Shown here in pieces: positions 35,880 through 46,211 of a stretch of 64,000 bases of DNA. The position numbers and the translations under genes were made by a program. The notes beneath the pieces were generated by a model. It had not been told where the DNA came from. It saw nothing but the letters and a program-made list of their open reading frames with translations, and searched no databases. Each line of letters starts with the position of its first letter. Position 1 is the first letter of the stretch. Location: contig NZ_FOCW01000001.1 of the NCBI RefSeq assembly GCF_900110225.1, positions 372,001 to 436,000 of the forward strand. The letters run 5' to 3'. The stretch comes from Allobrachymonas denitrificans DSM 15123 (lineage in GTDB: Bacteria; Pseudomonadota; Gammaproteobacteria; Burkholderiales; Burkholderiaceae_C).

Positions 35880-37955
35880 TCAGTGCTGCGCTTTGGAGGC
35901 AGCGCTGGCCGCCGCCTTCTTCGCAAACTCTGCCCGCAGCGCCTTCAGCTTCTCGCGCGGGTCTTCCTTGACCGTGGCCTTGTCCAGTGCCATTTCCTTG
36001 ATGAAGCGGCTGGGCGAGGTGGCGACGATGTCGCGGCCCTTCTTGCGCTTCTTGGGCCAGCTCACGGCGAGTGAACGCTGCGCGCGCGTGATGCCCACAT
36101 ACATCAGGCGGCGTTCTTCCTGGATGCGTTGCAGCAGACCTTCGCTATCGCCTTCCGCATCTTCCACGCGGAAGGGCAGCATGCCTTCGGTCACCCCTAC
36201 CAGCATCACGTGCGGCCACTCCAGCCCCTTGGAGGCGTGCAGGGTGGATAGCGTGACCACGTTCTGGTCCTGCTCGCGTTCGCTGATGGTGGAGAGCAGC
36301 GCCACGTTCTGTGCGATTTCCAGCACGCTGCGGATTTCGCTCTGCGTGGTCACGCCCGCGGTGTCGTCGATGGTGCCGCCGCAGCGCTGTGCCATCCAGT
36401 CGCAGAATTCCAGCACGTTGGTCCAGCGGGCCGCGGCGATCTTCTCGCTCTCCTCGCTGTCGTACAGGTATTTCTCGAAATGGATGTCCTTGAGCCAGTT
36501 GGCCAGGAATTCCTTGGCCGCCTCGGCGCCGGTGGTGGACTTGGCGCGGAACTCCAGATCGTTCAGGTAGCGCCCGAATTCGTGCAACCCGTCCACTGCG
36601 CGCTTGGGCAGGGCAGCGGGCAGCGAGGCACTGAACAGCGCCTCGAACATGCTGATCTTGTACTTGCCGGCAAACTCGCCCAGCTGCTGCAGCGTGGTGT
36701 GGCCGATGCCGCGCTTGGGCGAGGTGATGGCGCGCAGAAAGGCCGGATCATCGTCCTGATTGGCCAGCAGGCGGAACCAGGCACACAGGTCCTTGATCTC
36801 GGCGCGGTCGAAAAAGCTGGTGCCGCCCGAGACCTTGTACGGAATCTGCGCCCGGCGCAGTGCGGTTTCCAGCAGCCGGCTCTGGTGGTTGGCGCGATAC
36901 AGCACGGCGAAGTCCTTGAACTCCTTGTGCGCCGAGTTGGCGCGCAGGCTCTGGATGCGCGCCACCACACGCTCGGCTTCGTGCTCCTCGTTGTCGGCAT
37001 CGACCACGCGCACCGGCTCGCCATCGCCCAGCGCGCTCCACAGCTTCTTGGGGAACAGCTTGGGGTTGGGGCCGATCACGTTGTTGGCCGCTTCGAGGAT
37101 GGTGCCGGTGGAGCGGTAGTTCTGCTCCAGCTTGATGACCTTGAGGCTCGGAAAATCCACCGGCAGCTTGCGCAGGTTGTCCAGCGTGGCACCGCGCCAG
37201 CCGTAGATGGACTGGTCGTCGTCGCCCACGGCGGTGAAGCGCGCATCGGGCCTGTCGGGCCAGCCCACCAGCAACTTGAGCAGCTCGTACTGGGTGGCGT
37301 TGGTGTCCTGGTATTCGTCCACCAGCACATGGCCGAGCGCCTTCTGCCATTTCTCGCGCACCTCGGGGTGGTTCTGCAGCAGCTTGAGCGGCAGGCCGAT
37401 CAGGTCGTCGAAGTCCACGCTCTGGTAGGCCGTGAGGCGCTCCTGGTAAAGCTTCATCACCATGGCGGCGCTGCGGTGTTCGTCGTTGCCCACGGTGCAC
37501 TGGGCCAGTGCGGTATCGGCGTTCAGGCCCTGGTTCTTCCACAGGCTGATGGTCCATTGCCACTGGCGCGCCACGGCGGCGTCGGTGGTGCCGCCGCAGT
37601 CCTTGAGCAGGGCCAGCACGTCGTCGCTGTCCAGTATGCTGAACTGCGCCTTCAGGCCCAGCGCGGCGCCATCCTCGCGCAGCATGCGCACGCCCAGCGC
37701 GTGAAAGGTGCAGATGATCACGTCCTTGGCGGCCTTGCCGATCAATCCCTTGGCACGCTCGCGCATCTCTGCGGCGGCCTTGTTGGTGAAGGTGATGGCG
37801 GCAATGCGCTTGGGCTCGCAGCCGGCCTGGATCAGGCGCGCGATCTTGTGCGTGATGACCCGCGTCTTGCCCGAGCCGGCGCCCGCCAGCACCAGGCAGG
37901 GGCCGTGCAGGTAGTTGACTGCTTCTTGCTGGGAGACGTTCAGGCCGGCGGACAT
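35880..37955 (-). CDS. rep: ATP-dependent DNA helicase Rep
   Basis: 691-residue superfamily-1A 3'-5' helicase. Walker A AGAGSGKT (residues 24-31), motif II VDEYQDTN, motif III GDDDQSIYGWRGA, motif IV LEQNYRS, motif V LSTLHASKGLEWPHV and motif VI RRLMYVGITRAQ are all present. Length and the SILDSDDVLALLKD region favour Rep over UvrD or PcrA. The C terminus is Lys/Ala-rich. ATG 37955 is chosen because it gives the normal N terminus. A terminator-like hairpin lies in its leader. Confidence 0.93.
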   Translation of the reverse strand: MSAGLNVSQQEAVNYLHGPCLVLAGAGSGKTRVITHKIARLIQAGCEPKRIAAITFTNKAAAEMRERAKGLIGKAAKDVIICTFHALGVRMLREDGAALGLKAQFSILDSDDVLALLKDCGGTTDAAVARQWQWTISLWKNQGLNADTALAQCTVGNDEHRSAAMVMKLYQERLTAYQSVDFDDLIGLPLKLLQNHPEVREKWQKALGHVLVDEYQDTNATQYELLKLLVGWPDRPDARFTAVGDDDQSIYGWRGATLDNLRKLPVDFPSLKVIKLEQNYRSTGTILEAANNVIGPNPKLFPKKLWSALGDGEPVRVVDADNEEHEAERVVARIQSLRANSAHKEFKDFAVLYRANHQSRLLETALRRAQIPYKVSGGTSFFDRAEIKDLCAWFRLLANQDDDPAFLRAITSPKRGIGHTTLQQLGEFAGKYKISMFEALFSASLPAALPKRAVDGLHEFGRYLNDLEFRAKSTTGAEAAKEFLANWLKDIHFEKYLYDSEESEKIAAARWTNVLEFCDWMAQRCGGTIDDTAGVTTQSEIRSVLEIAQNVALLSTISEREQDQNVVTLSTLHASKGLEWPHVMLVGVTEGMLPFRVEDAEGDSEGLLQRIQEERRLMYVGITRAQRSLAVSWPKKRKKGRDIVATSPSRFIKEMALDKATVKEDPREKLKALRAEFAKKAAASAASKAQH

Positions 37956-37989
37956 GGGCTCAGGAGGGAAACTGCAATGCGGGACAAGC

Positions 37990-38012
37990 AAAAAACCCGC
38001 CGCAGCGGGTTT
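37990..38012 (-). terminator. terminator-like hairpin in the rep leader (possible attenuator)
   Basis: 8-bp stem AAACCCGC / GCGGGTTT with a four-base loop; on the minus strand it runs into six T residues. It ends 35 bases before the rep ATG and about 40 bases after a TACACT -10-like box. No minus-strand gene lies upstream that it could end. The rest of the 365-bp gap holds the heptamer array and nothing else I can name. Confidence 0.6.
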
Positions 38013-38144
38013 GGGAGTGGCGCTGGAACTGGCGCCAGCTTCAGTCTAGTGTAGCCGATCCTTCCAGGCAGGCGGACCTGATTCAAATGGTGGCCCGGCT
38101 CCTCCAAGGATCACCGAATACCGCACAACCATTTGGCCGGCAAG

Positions 38145-38179
38145 CCGCAAGCCGCAAGCCGCAAGCCGCAAGCCGCAAG
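38145..38179. repeat. heptamer tandem array (CCGCAAG)
   Basis: Five perfect copies of CCGCAAG, preceded by a variant CCGGCAAG. Identical unit to the array at 9591. Here it lies between divergent genes (rep and the AEC permease). Confidence 0.9.
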
Positions 38180-38320
38180 CCGGGTGCGGGCAGGGGATGC
38201 GCTCCGGCGCAGACGGCCGCAGGAAAAATCACATCCCGCGCACCCGCAAGGCACCCGCGCCGCGCCCGCCAGACGCTAGGATGTGCAATCAACCGACAAG
38301 AACAACAGGCAGGAGACAGC

Positions 38321-39310
38321 GTGCTGGCCATTCTGGGAGTGACTTTTCCGTTTTTCGCACTGGTGCTGTGCGGCTATCTGGCCGCGCGGCGCGAGATGCT
38401 GCCGCTGGCGGCGATTCCGGGGCTGAACAGCTTCGTGCTCTACTTTGCGCTGCCGGCCATGCTCTATCGCTACAGCGCGCAGACGCCGATTGCGGAGCTG
38501 CTCGACACGGCGCTGCTCAGCGTCTATCTGCTGGTGGCGGCCATCATGATCACGCTGACCATCCTCGTGACCAAGCGTGGCCGCATCGGCTGGAATGACG
38601 CCGCTTTGGGTGCCTTGGTGGCTACCTTTCCCAACGTGGGCTTTATGGGTGTGCCCATGCTGGTAGCCATTCTGGGCGAAGTGGCGGCCGGCCCCATCAT
38701 CGTGATCCTGGCCGCCGACATGGTGGTGACGTCTTCCGTCTGCATTGCGCTGTCGCGGCTGGATGGCGATGCGGAAACGGCCGCACTGCCTGCGTCGGCA
38801 CGTTTGCGGCAGGCCTTGCGCAAGGCGCTGCGCAGTGTGCTGGGCAACCCGATGGCGTGGTCCATGGTGCTGGGTGGCGTTGCGTCTGCCACCGGTTTCC
38901 ATCTGCCGCAGGCGCTGGACAAGACAGTGGCCCTGCTGGGCAATGCCGCCTCGCCCGTGGCGCTGTTCACCATTGGCGCCGTGCTGGCGCGGGCCAACAT
39001 GGTGTCGGGGCAGGGGCGCCATGCGCACGCGGGCTGGGGTAGCGTCTGGCCGGTGGCCGTGTTCAAGCTGGTGCTGCATCCGCTGCTCGCCTTCGGTCTG
39101 GGCAAGGTGGCGCAGGCGGCCGGGCTGCCCTTGAGCGATGCCGTCATCACCGTCATGACCCTGGCCGCTGCGCTGCCCAGTGCCAGCAATGTCTCCCTGC
39201 TGGCCGAACGTTTCGGCGCCGATACGGCGCGCATTGCCCGCATCATCCTGTTCACCACCGTGGCCGCATTCGGCAGCTTTGCCCTGGTGGCCGGATGGAT
39301 GACCGGCTGA
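38321..39310 (+). CDS. AEC family (auxin efflux carrier type) permease
   Basis: 329-residue membrane protein with ten predicted helices in two five-helix halves. PNVGFMGVPMLVAILG near residue 105 is the conserved crossover motif of the family, which exports or imports organic acids. GTG 38321 is chosen as start because AGGAG stands five bases before it and the family-like helix begins at once; the frame is open further upstream through the heptamer array, which looks non-coding. Confidence 0.85.
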   Translation: MLAILGVTFPFFALVLCGYLAARREMLPLAAIPGLNSFVLYFALPAMLYRYSAQTPIAELLDTALLSVYLLVAAIMITLTILVTKRGRIGWNDAALGALVATFPNVGFMGVPMLVAILGEVAAGPIIVILAADMVVTSSVCIALSRLDGDAETAALPASARLRQALRKALRSVLGNPMAWSMVLGGVASATGFHLPQALDKTVALLGNAASPVALFTIGAVLARANMVSGQGRHAHAGWGSVWPVAVFKLVLHPLLAFGLGKVAQAAGLPLSDAVITVMTLAAALPSASNVSLLAERFGADTARIARIILFTTVAAFGSFALVAGWMTG

Positions 39311-39447
39311 CACATTGAAAATGCCTATGGTTGGTATAAATCCTATTGCATTGATGCTTCAATAGATAAAAACTACAGTAACTCCATCGCCGATTCGCAG
39401 TGGCAATGGGGCCGCTGCAGGATTGGCGACACAGACAGGAGACCGTC

Positions 39448-39582
39448 ATGCTCGCCTTTTCCATTCCGTTCCGCCATCATGATGCTGCGTCCATGTCCGC
39501 AGTTGCGCCGCAGGCGACCTGGCAGCAGGACTGGATGCAGCGTCTGGCCGCCATGGGCGAGGCCTATGGCGCCCATCTCTGA
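39448..39582 (+). CDS. short peptide gene upstream of katA
   Basis: 44 codons ([20 protein letters not shown] to GEAYGAHL) with a strong ribosome site AGGAG seven bases before the ATG and only 47 bp before katA. No signal or membrane segment. It may be a small protein made with catalase or a leader peptide affecting it. Upstream, 39311-39400 is strikingly AT-rich for this genome and should hold the promoter. Confidence 0.45.
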   Translation: MLAFSIPFRHHDAASMSAVAPQATWQQDWMQRLAAMGEAYGAHL

Positions 39583-39629
39583 TCTCCCGCAGTCTGACCC
39601 CGAACCCCAACGTCCAGGAGGAATCCACC

Positions 39630-41150
39630 ATGCAAGGCAAGTGTCCCGTCACCCATCTCACCACCGACTTTGGTGCACCCGTTCCCACCAACCGCGACAG
39701 CCTGACGGCCGGTCCGCGTGGCCCGCTGCTGGCGCAGGACGTGTGGCTGCAGGAAAAGCTGGCCAACTTCGTGCGGGAGGTGGTTCCCGAGCGCCGCATG
39801 CACGCCAAGGGCTCGGGTGCCTTCGGTACCTTCACGGTCACCAACGACATCACCCAGTACACGCGTGCGAAGATCTTCAGCGAAGTCGGCAAGAAGACCG
39901 AGATGTTTGCCCGCTTCACCACCGTGGCCGGCGAACGCGGTGCGGCCGATGCCGAGCGTGATATCCGTGGTTTTGCCCTGAAGTTCTACACCGAAGAGGG
40001 CAACTGGGACATGGTCGGCAACAACACGCCGGTGTTCTTCATCCGTGATCCGCGCCAGTTCCCCGATCTGAACAAGGCCGTCAAGCGCGACCCGCGCACC
40101 AACATGCGCAGCGCCCAGAACAACTGGGACTGGTGGACGCTGGTGCCCGAGGCGCTGCACCAGGTCACCGTGGTGATGAGCGATCGCGGCATCCCGGCCA
40201 GCTACCGCCACATGCACGGCTTCAGCTCGCACACCTACAGCTTCTGGAATGCGGCCGGCGAGCGCTTTTGGGTCAAGATGCACTTCCGCACCCAGCAGGG
40301 CATCAAGAACCTGACCGATGCCGAGGCTGCCGAGCTGGTGGGCAAGGATCGTGAAAGCCACCAGAAGGACCTGTACGAGGCCATCGAGCGCGGCGATTTC
40401 CCCAAGTGGAAGATGTACGTGCAGATCATGCCCGAGGCCGATGCCGAGAAGTACCGCCTGCACCCCTTCGACCTGACCAAGGTCTGGTACAAGGGCGATT
40501 ACCCGCTGATCGAGGTGGGCGAGTTCGAACTGAATCGCAACCCGGAAAACTTCTTTGCCGACGTCGAGCAGAGCGCCTTCGCACCCAGCAACCTGGTGCC
40601 CGGCATTGGTGCCAGCCCGGACCGCATGCTGCAGTCGCGCCTGTTCAACTACGCCGATGCACAGCGCTACCGTCTGGGCACCAACTACCACCAGATCCCG
40701 GTCAACCAGGCGCGCTGCCCGGTGCACAGCAACCACCGCGACGGTATCGGCCGTGTGGATGGCAACTACGGTGGCCTGCCGCATTACGAGCCCAACAGCT
40801 TTGGCCAGTGGCAGGGCCAGCCCGAGTTCAAGGAGCCGCCGCTGAAGCTGACCGGTCAGGCCGACCACTGGAGCTACCACGAGGACGACAGCAACTACTT
40901 CGAGCAGCCGCGCAAGCTGTTCCAGCTGATGACGCCCGAGCAGCAGGAGGCCCTGTTCGGCAACACGGCACGCGCCATGGGCGATGCGCCGGAATTCATC
41001 AAGTTCCGCCACATTCGCAACTGCTACGCCTGCGATCCGGCCTACGGTACCGGCGTGGCCAAGGCACTGGGTCTGGACCTGCAGAAGGCACTGGACTCGA
41101 AGAAGGATGATCCGATGTTCGGCAACCCGCTGGTGGCGCTGCCGGCCTGA
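39630..41150 (+). CDS. katA: monofunctional heme catalase KatA
   Basis: 506-residue small-subunit heme catalase that breaks down hydrogen peroxide. The distal His58 in [12 protein letters not shown], the Asn of [12 protein letters not shown], and the proximal Tyr in [14 protein letters not shown] are all present; [12 protein letters not shown] at the start is typical of the clade. The AGGAGG site before the ATG is close to ideal, suggesting strong translation. Cytoplasmic, no signal peptide. A bidirectional hairpin follows. Confidence 0.97.
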   Translation: MQGKCPVTHLTTDFGAPVPTNRDSLTAGPRGPLLAQDVWLQEKLANFVREVVPERRMHAKGSGAFGTFTVTNDITQYTRAKIFSEVGKKTEMFARFTTVAGERGAADAERDIRGFALKFYTEEGNWDMVGNNTPVFFIRDPRQFPDLNKAVKRDPRTNMRSAQNNWDWWTLVPEALHQVTVVMSDRGIPASYRHMHGFSSHTYSFWNAAGERFWVKMHFRTQQGIKNLTDAEAAELVGKDRESHQKDLYEAIERGDFPKWKMYVQIMPEADAEKYRLHPFDLTKVWYKGDYPLIEVGEFELNRNPENFFADVEQSAFAPSNLVPGIGASPDRMLQSRLFNYADAQRYRLGTNYHQIPVNQARCPVHSNHRDGIGRVDGNYGGLPHYEPNSFGQWQGQPEFKEPPLKLTGQADHWSYHEDDSNYFEQPRKLFQLMTPEQQEALFGNTARAMGDAPEFIKFRHIRNCYACDPAYGTGVAKALGLDLQKALDSKKDDPMFGNPLVALPA

Positions 41151-41221
41151 CCGGGAAACGACAGGCCATGTCCGGCCTTCCGGTTGGACATGGCTGCTGA
41201 ATCGGCGTGCAGGCGCCATGC

Positions 41222-41268
41222 AAAAAGCCCGTGAACTCAACCGCAGAGCGGTTGGCCTCACGGGCTTT
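41222..41268. terminator. bidirectional terminator between katA and the next gene
   Basis: 11-bp perfect outer stem AAAGCCCGTGA / TCACGGGCTTT enclosing a second small hairpin AACCGC-AGA-GCGGTT. On the minus strand five T residues follow, which suits the gene at 41289; on the plus strand the arm itself ends in TTT. Confidence 0.75.
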
Positions 41269-41288
41269 GCTGTGGTTGCGCGAAGGGG

Positions 41289-41759
41289 TTACTTGCGCAT
41301 GCCCTTCTTGTAGGCCCTGGAAGATTTCTTCACCTTCTTGGGGCCGGCCTTCACGGCGACGGGCTTCTCGGCGGCTGCGATCGCGGCCGGAGAGGCCTGC
41401 GGCGGCAGCGTATTGCCCATGCTGCTCAGCGGAGCCGTAGTTTCGCTGCTGCGCAGGATGCCGCCACCCTGCACGCTGCCCACGCGGTCACCGGCGCCGC
41501 GCACGCGCTCTTCACAGGCTTCCTTGAAGCCGGCAGGCAGCGGGGCGCAACGGGCCAGAGCGTTGGCGGCATATTCGCTCACGGGTTCGGTCGTCAGCTG
41601 ACCGGGAGCGCCGCGGGCGGCAGCCGCTTCGTGGGCACCGGCGGACTGGTAGCCCTTGCGTGCGCCGCTCTCGCTGGGCGGGGCAGTCTGGGCAGAAATG
41701 CCAAGAGAGGCGGCGAGGGCAGCAGCCATCAAGGCAGTGCGGAAGGCAATACGTGTCAT
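41289..41759 (-). CDS. exported protein of unknown function
   Basis: 156-residue protein with a clear signal peptide (MTRIAFRTALMAAALAASLG, cut near ISA-QT). The mature part has a short cysteine pair in ARCAPLPAGFKEACEERVRGAG, a Ser/Ala/Pro-rich linker, and a very basic C-terminal tail (KAGPKKVKKSSRAYKKGMRK). That tail could bind nucleic acid, lipopolysaccharide or peptidoglycan. GAGGAGA before the ATG at 41759 supports the start. No family recognised. Confidence 0.7.
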   Translation of the reverse strand: MTRIAFRTALMAAALAASLGISAQTAPPSESGARKGYQSAGAHEAAAARGAPGQLTTEPVSEYAANALARCAPLPAGFKEACEERVRGAGDRVGSVQGGGILRSSETTAPLSSMGNTLPPQASPAAIAAAEKPVAVKAGPKKVKKSSRAYKKGMRK

Positions 41760-41966
41760 GTCTGATATCTCCTCTGGTTGGTATCGGGTCAGGATGGGCC
41801 TGCAGGTGCAGTCTAAGGTGGGCGCACTGAGGCGCCGTGTAGTCCTGCACAGACAGAGTGTAGTCGCACCTGTCCGGCATATCTGCCGCCCGGGACGGGG
41901 AGTTTCCTGTACGGAGCTGGAAGCTGCAGGGATTGCCCGCAGCATGCCCGGCCGCCTCATCCGGCC

Positions 41967-43004
<1,038 letters not shown>

Positions 43005-43017
43005 TTACAGCACACGC

Positions 43018-45162
43018 TCAAATGCCCAGCGGATCCACGTCAATGGCCCAGCGCAGGATGGTGCGGTTGCGCTGCGCGTGCAGCTGCTGCGCCAGTTGCG
43101 GCAGAAAACGCTGCAGGGCGGCGCGGTTGCCGCTTTCGAGCAGCATCTGCGCGCGCTCGCGGTTGGCCACGCGCTGCGGCGTCATGGGAATGGCGGGGTA
43201 GCAGAACACTTCCGCGGCTTCCGGCACATCGGCAGCCGCGCTGCTGGCAGCATTGAGAAAATCCTGCGCCGCCTGCTGCTCGCGGCTTTCCGCACGCACC
43301 AGTGCCTGGTAGCTGAAGGGCGGCATGCCGGCAGCAGCGCGCTCTTCCAGCTGCTGGGCGGCAAACGCCGGATAGTCGTGGCGCTGCAGGGCGGCAAACA
43401 GCGCATGCGTGGGAAAGCGCGTCTGCACCCACAGCTCGCTGGTGCTGCCGATGGCGGCATCGCGCCCGGCCCGGCCGCCGGCCTGCAGCAACAGGCTGAA
43501 CAGCCGCTCCGGCGCACGGAAATCACTGCTGAACAGGGCAGTATCCGGGTTGAGCGCCGCCACCAGCGTGATGCGGCGGAAATCATGGCCCTTGGCAATC
43601 ATCTGTGTGCCCACCAGCACATCCACATCGCCGCTGTGCACGCGCGCCAGCTGCTGCTCCAGGCTGCCGGCGTGGCGTGTGGTATCGGCATCGACGCGCG
43701 CAATCACCAGCGGCTGGCCATCCGGGCGCGTGAGGGCGCGCAATTCATGAGCCAGGGCTTCTTCCAGTTGCTCGGTGCCCTGGCCCAGCGTCTGCACATC
43801 CAGATTGCCGCAGGACGGGCACGCGCGTGGCACGCGTTCGGTAAAGCCGCAGTGGTGGCAGCGCAGGGTACGGTCGATCTTGTGGAACACGCGGTAGGCG
43901 CTGCAGTGCGGGCATTCGCTTTTCCAGCCGCAATCGGCGCAATGCAGCACGGGAGCGTAGCCGCGCCGGTTCAGCAGCACCATGCTCTGTTCGCCGCGCG
44001 CGGCCCGCTCGGCCATGGCCTCCAGCAACTGGGGGCTGAACACGCAACGGCGGTGCTGGTGGTTCATGTCGACCAGTCGTACGCGCGGCAGTGGCGCAGC
44101 GCCGATGCGGGCCGGCATGGCCAGACGCAGATAGCGGCCGCCGGCATCGCCATCCCCGGCTGGCCGGCTCTGGTGCCAGCTCTCCAGCGAAGGGGTGGCC
44201 GAGCCCAGCAGGATGCGGGCTTGCGCATGGTGCGCGCGGTAGATGGCCAGATCCCTTGCAGAATAGCGGGCGCCTTCCTGCTGCTTGTAGCTGGGGTCGT
44301 GCTCTTCGTCCACCACGATCAGGCGCAGGCCCGGCAGCGACGCCAGCACGGCCATGCGTGTGCCCAGCACGATGCGCGCCTGTCCGGTATGCGCCGCCAG
44401 CCAGCCCTGCAGGCGCTGCGCCGGAGTCAGGCCACTGTGCATGGAGGCGATGCGCTGGTCGGGGAAGCGGTCGGCAAAGCGCTGCTCCAGCTGGGGCGTC
44501 AGGTTGATCTCCGGCACCATCACCAGCACCTGCGCGCCAGGCTCCTGCTCCAGCGTGCGCGCCACGGCCTGCAGATAGACTTCGGTCTTGCCACTGCCCG
44601 TGCTGCCGAACAGCAGGCAGGGGCGGGGCGCCGTGCCTCCATCCGCCGGTGCCAGCAGCGTGTCCAGCGCCTGCTGCTGCTGGGGTGTCAAGGGCAGCGG
44701 GGCGGATGCGGTGCGCGCCTCCAGACCCTTGTCTGCCGCCAGCTTGCGCAGCCGGCGTGCCAGCTGGGTGCCGTCCAGATCCCGCAGCTGTGGCGGCAGG
44801 GCCGACAAGGCCACTTCGCCCATGCTGCGCTGATAGTAGTGCGCGGTGAAGGTCACCAGCCGGCGCCAGCTTGCATCCAGCGGGGGCAGGGCGGTGAAGG
44901 CTTCCAGCAGGGGGCGCAGTTGCAGCCCCTCCTGCTGCGGCAGGGGTACATCGTCCCACACCACGCCCAGAACGGCACGCGCACCCAGCGGCACGCGCAC
45001 CAGCGTGCCAGGCGGCAGGCGCCCGGTGTGCGTGTAGTGCAGGGGGGTGGCAGACAGCGGGCTGTGCGCCGGCAGCGCCACAAGCACCGACAGCACCTGC
45101 GATTCCTGGCCTGGAGCGCCGGATTCGCTGTCTGCAGAGGGGGTGGAATCCATAGCCAGCAC
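43018..45162 (-). CDS. priA: primosomal replication restart helicase PriA
   Basis: 714-residue helicase that reloads the replisome at stalled forks. Walker A GSTGSGKT at residues 186-193, DEEH motif in LIVVDEEHDPSYKQ, and the eight zinc cysteines in CADCGWKSECPHC and CHHCGF...CPSCG are intact, as is the GTQMIAKGHDF motif. Starts at residue 1 or at Met4 are both possible. The first start lies 59 bp from a DnaA-box pair upstream. Confidence 0.95.
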   Translation of the reverse strand: MLAMDSTPSADSESGAPGQESQVLSVLVALPAHSPLSATPLHYTHTGRLPPGTLVRVPLGARAVLGVVWDDVPLPQQEGLQLRPLLEAFTALPPLDASWRRLVTFTAHYYQRSMGEVALSALPPQLRDLDGTQLARRLRKLAADKGLEARTASAPLPLTPQQQQALDTLLAPADGGTAPRPCLLFGSTGSGKTEVYLQAVARTLEQEPGAQVLVMVPEINLTPQLEQRFADRFPDQRIASMHSGLTPAQRLQGWLAAHTGQARIVLGTRMAVLASLPGLRLIVVDEEHDPSYKQQEGARYSARDLAIYRAHHAQARILLGSATPSLESWHQSRPAGDGDAGGRYLRLAMPARIGAAPLPRVRLVDMNHQHRRCVFSPQLLEAMAERAARGEQSMVLLNRRGYAPVLHCADCGWKSECPHCSAYRVFHKIDRTLRCHHCGFTERVPRACPSCGNLDVQTLGQGTEQLEEALAHELRALTRPDGQPLVIARVDADTTRHAGSLEQQLARVHSGDVDVLVGTQMIAKGHDFRRITLVAALNPDTALFSSDFRAPERLFSLLLQAGGRAGRDAAIGSTSELWVQTRFPTHALFAALQRHDYPAFAAQQLEERAAAGMPPFSYQALVRAESREQQAAQDFLNAASSAAADVPEAAEVFCYPAIPMTPQRVANRERAQMLLESGNRAALQRFLPQLAQQLHAQRNRTILRWAIDVDPLGI

Positions 45163-45221
45163 TGTAACCGCTCGGCCTGCAGGTCAGCTGCCCGACGCTG
45201 CACGGAACTACCCACATATCT

Positions 45222-45334
45222 TGTGGACAACTTTGTGGGTGGTCACAGGGATAAGGGCTGGAAGCCGCGCCAGCACTGGCCTGCAAGACACTGCGCGAAA
45301 AAGGGGCACGGCCGAAATCCGGCACTTGTTTGCC
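45222..45334 (+). repeat. module R1 (partial): DnaA-box-like pair upstream of alkB
   Basis: Starts with TGTGGACAA, CTT, TGTGGGTGG (45222-45242). Aligned without gaps to module R2 it keeps patches near +40 to +47 and the GCGAAAAAGGGGCA region near +73, but it lacks the AT-rich end motif at +104. It lies in the 268-bp gap between priA and alkB. Confidence 0.7.
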
Positions 45335-45351
45335 TGAAAAAAATCGAAATA

Positions 45352-45371
45352 TACTGTATATAAAAACAGTA
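45352..45371 (+). promoter_or_regulatory. LexA box (SOS operator) of alkB
   Basis: TACTGTATATAAAAACAGTA: CTGT-N8-ACAG with symmetrical flanks, only one base or two from the ideal LexA site. It overlaps a TATACT -10 box (45350-45355) that pairs with TTGTTT 18 bases upstream, so LexA would block transcription until DNA damage. It is 60 bp before the alkB ATG. Confidence 0.92.
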
Positions 45372-45430
45372 TTTCGACCCTCCAACGTGGATTCCTCGCC
45401 AGAAAGCCACTGCAGTCTCCCCATAACATC

Positions 45431-46060
45431 ATGCAGACCCTCGCCGCTCCCCTGTTCCCTGCCCGCCCGGCGCAGTCGACGCAAGGCAGTCTGTTCGATC
45501 CGCAGCCCCTGAGGCTGATCTCCGATGCCGAAGGCGGTGTGCGCTATTGGCCACCGCGCATGCCGGAGGCGGAGCAGCAGCGCTGCTTCGCGCAGTTGCT
45601 GCAGGCGCTTCCCTGGCAGCAGGAGCGGCGCCAGATGTACGAACGCATGCTCGACGTGCCGAGGCTGCAGGCAAGCCTGCCGCTGGCAGAGGCCTGTGCC
45701 ATTCCTGCCGTGCGTGTGGCCTACCAACTGGTGCAGGAGGTGGCGCCGTCTGCGTTCAGCCATGTGGGCTTCAACCTCTATCGCGACGGGCAGGACAGTG
45801 TGGCCATGCACAACGACCGCCTGCACCGGCTGGCGCCCGGCCAGCCCATCGCGCTGGTGTCCTTCGGCCATGCGCGCGAAATGGTGCTGCGGGCCAAGAA
45901 TGGGGGCCATCGGCCTGTGCGGGTGCTGTTGGAGCCCGGCAGCGTGCTGTCCATGAGCCATGCCTCCCAGTTCACCCATAAACACGGCATCCCCAAGACG
46001 CGCGACAGCGTCGGAGCCCGCATCAGCTGTGCGTTTCGCGTGCGGCCTTCAGGGCTGTAG
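45431..46060 (+). CDS. alkB: AlkB-type 2-oxoglutarate/Fe(II) DNA dealkylase
   Basis: 209-residue dioxygenase that oxidatively removes alkyl groups from DNA bases. The iron ligands are His127 and Asp129 in MHNDRLHRL and a distal His in FTHKHGIPK (His185); Arg197 and Arg203 in ARISCAFR are six residues apart, as are the two 2-oxoglutarate arginines of E. coli AlkB. The N-terminal nucleotide-recognition lid is short. The LexA box makes it part of the SOS regulon rather than the Ada adaptive response. ATG 45431 has only a weak ribosome site. Confidence 0.9.
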   Translation: MQTLAAPLFPARPAQSTQGSLFDPQPLRLISDAEGGVRYWPPRMPEAEQQRCFAQLLQALPWQQERRQMYERMLDVPRLQASLPLAEACAIPAVRVAYQLVQEVAPSAFSHVGFNLYRDGQDSVAMHNDRLHRLAPGQPIALVSFGHAREMVLRAKNGGHRPVRVLLEPGSVLSMSHASQFTHKHGIPKTRDSVGARISCAFRVRPSGL

Positions 46061-46089
46061 CCACTGTGTCGCACTCTGCCCACAGCGTC

Positions 46090-46211
46090 TGTGGACAACT
46101 TTGTGGGTGACTTTGGGACGGACAGGCTAAGTCCGCGTCAGTCAAGGCTTTGTACAGTCTGCCGCAAAAACGGGCATGCGCCATCTTTTCATGTAAATCA
46201 ACAACTTACGA
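46090..46211 (+). repeat. module R2: DnaA-box-like pair plus AT-rich motif
   Basis: TGTGGACAA, CTT, TGTGGGTGA at 46090-46110; CAAGGCTT at offset 53; AAAAACGGGCAT near offset 76; TAAATCAAC ending at offset 112. Offsets of these motifs equal those in R3, and the two align without gaps over 112 bp. Confidence 0.8.

Noticed and set aside
39311-39400. A full OxyR site upstream of katA
   Set aside because: Only one ATAG-N7-CTAC half fits; the other half-sites at the required spacing do not match, so it is mentioned but not annotated.
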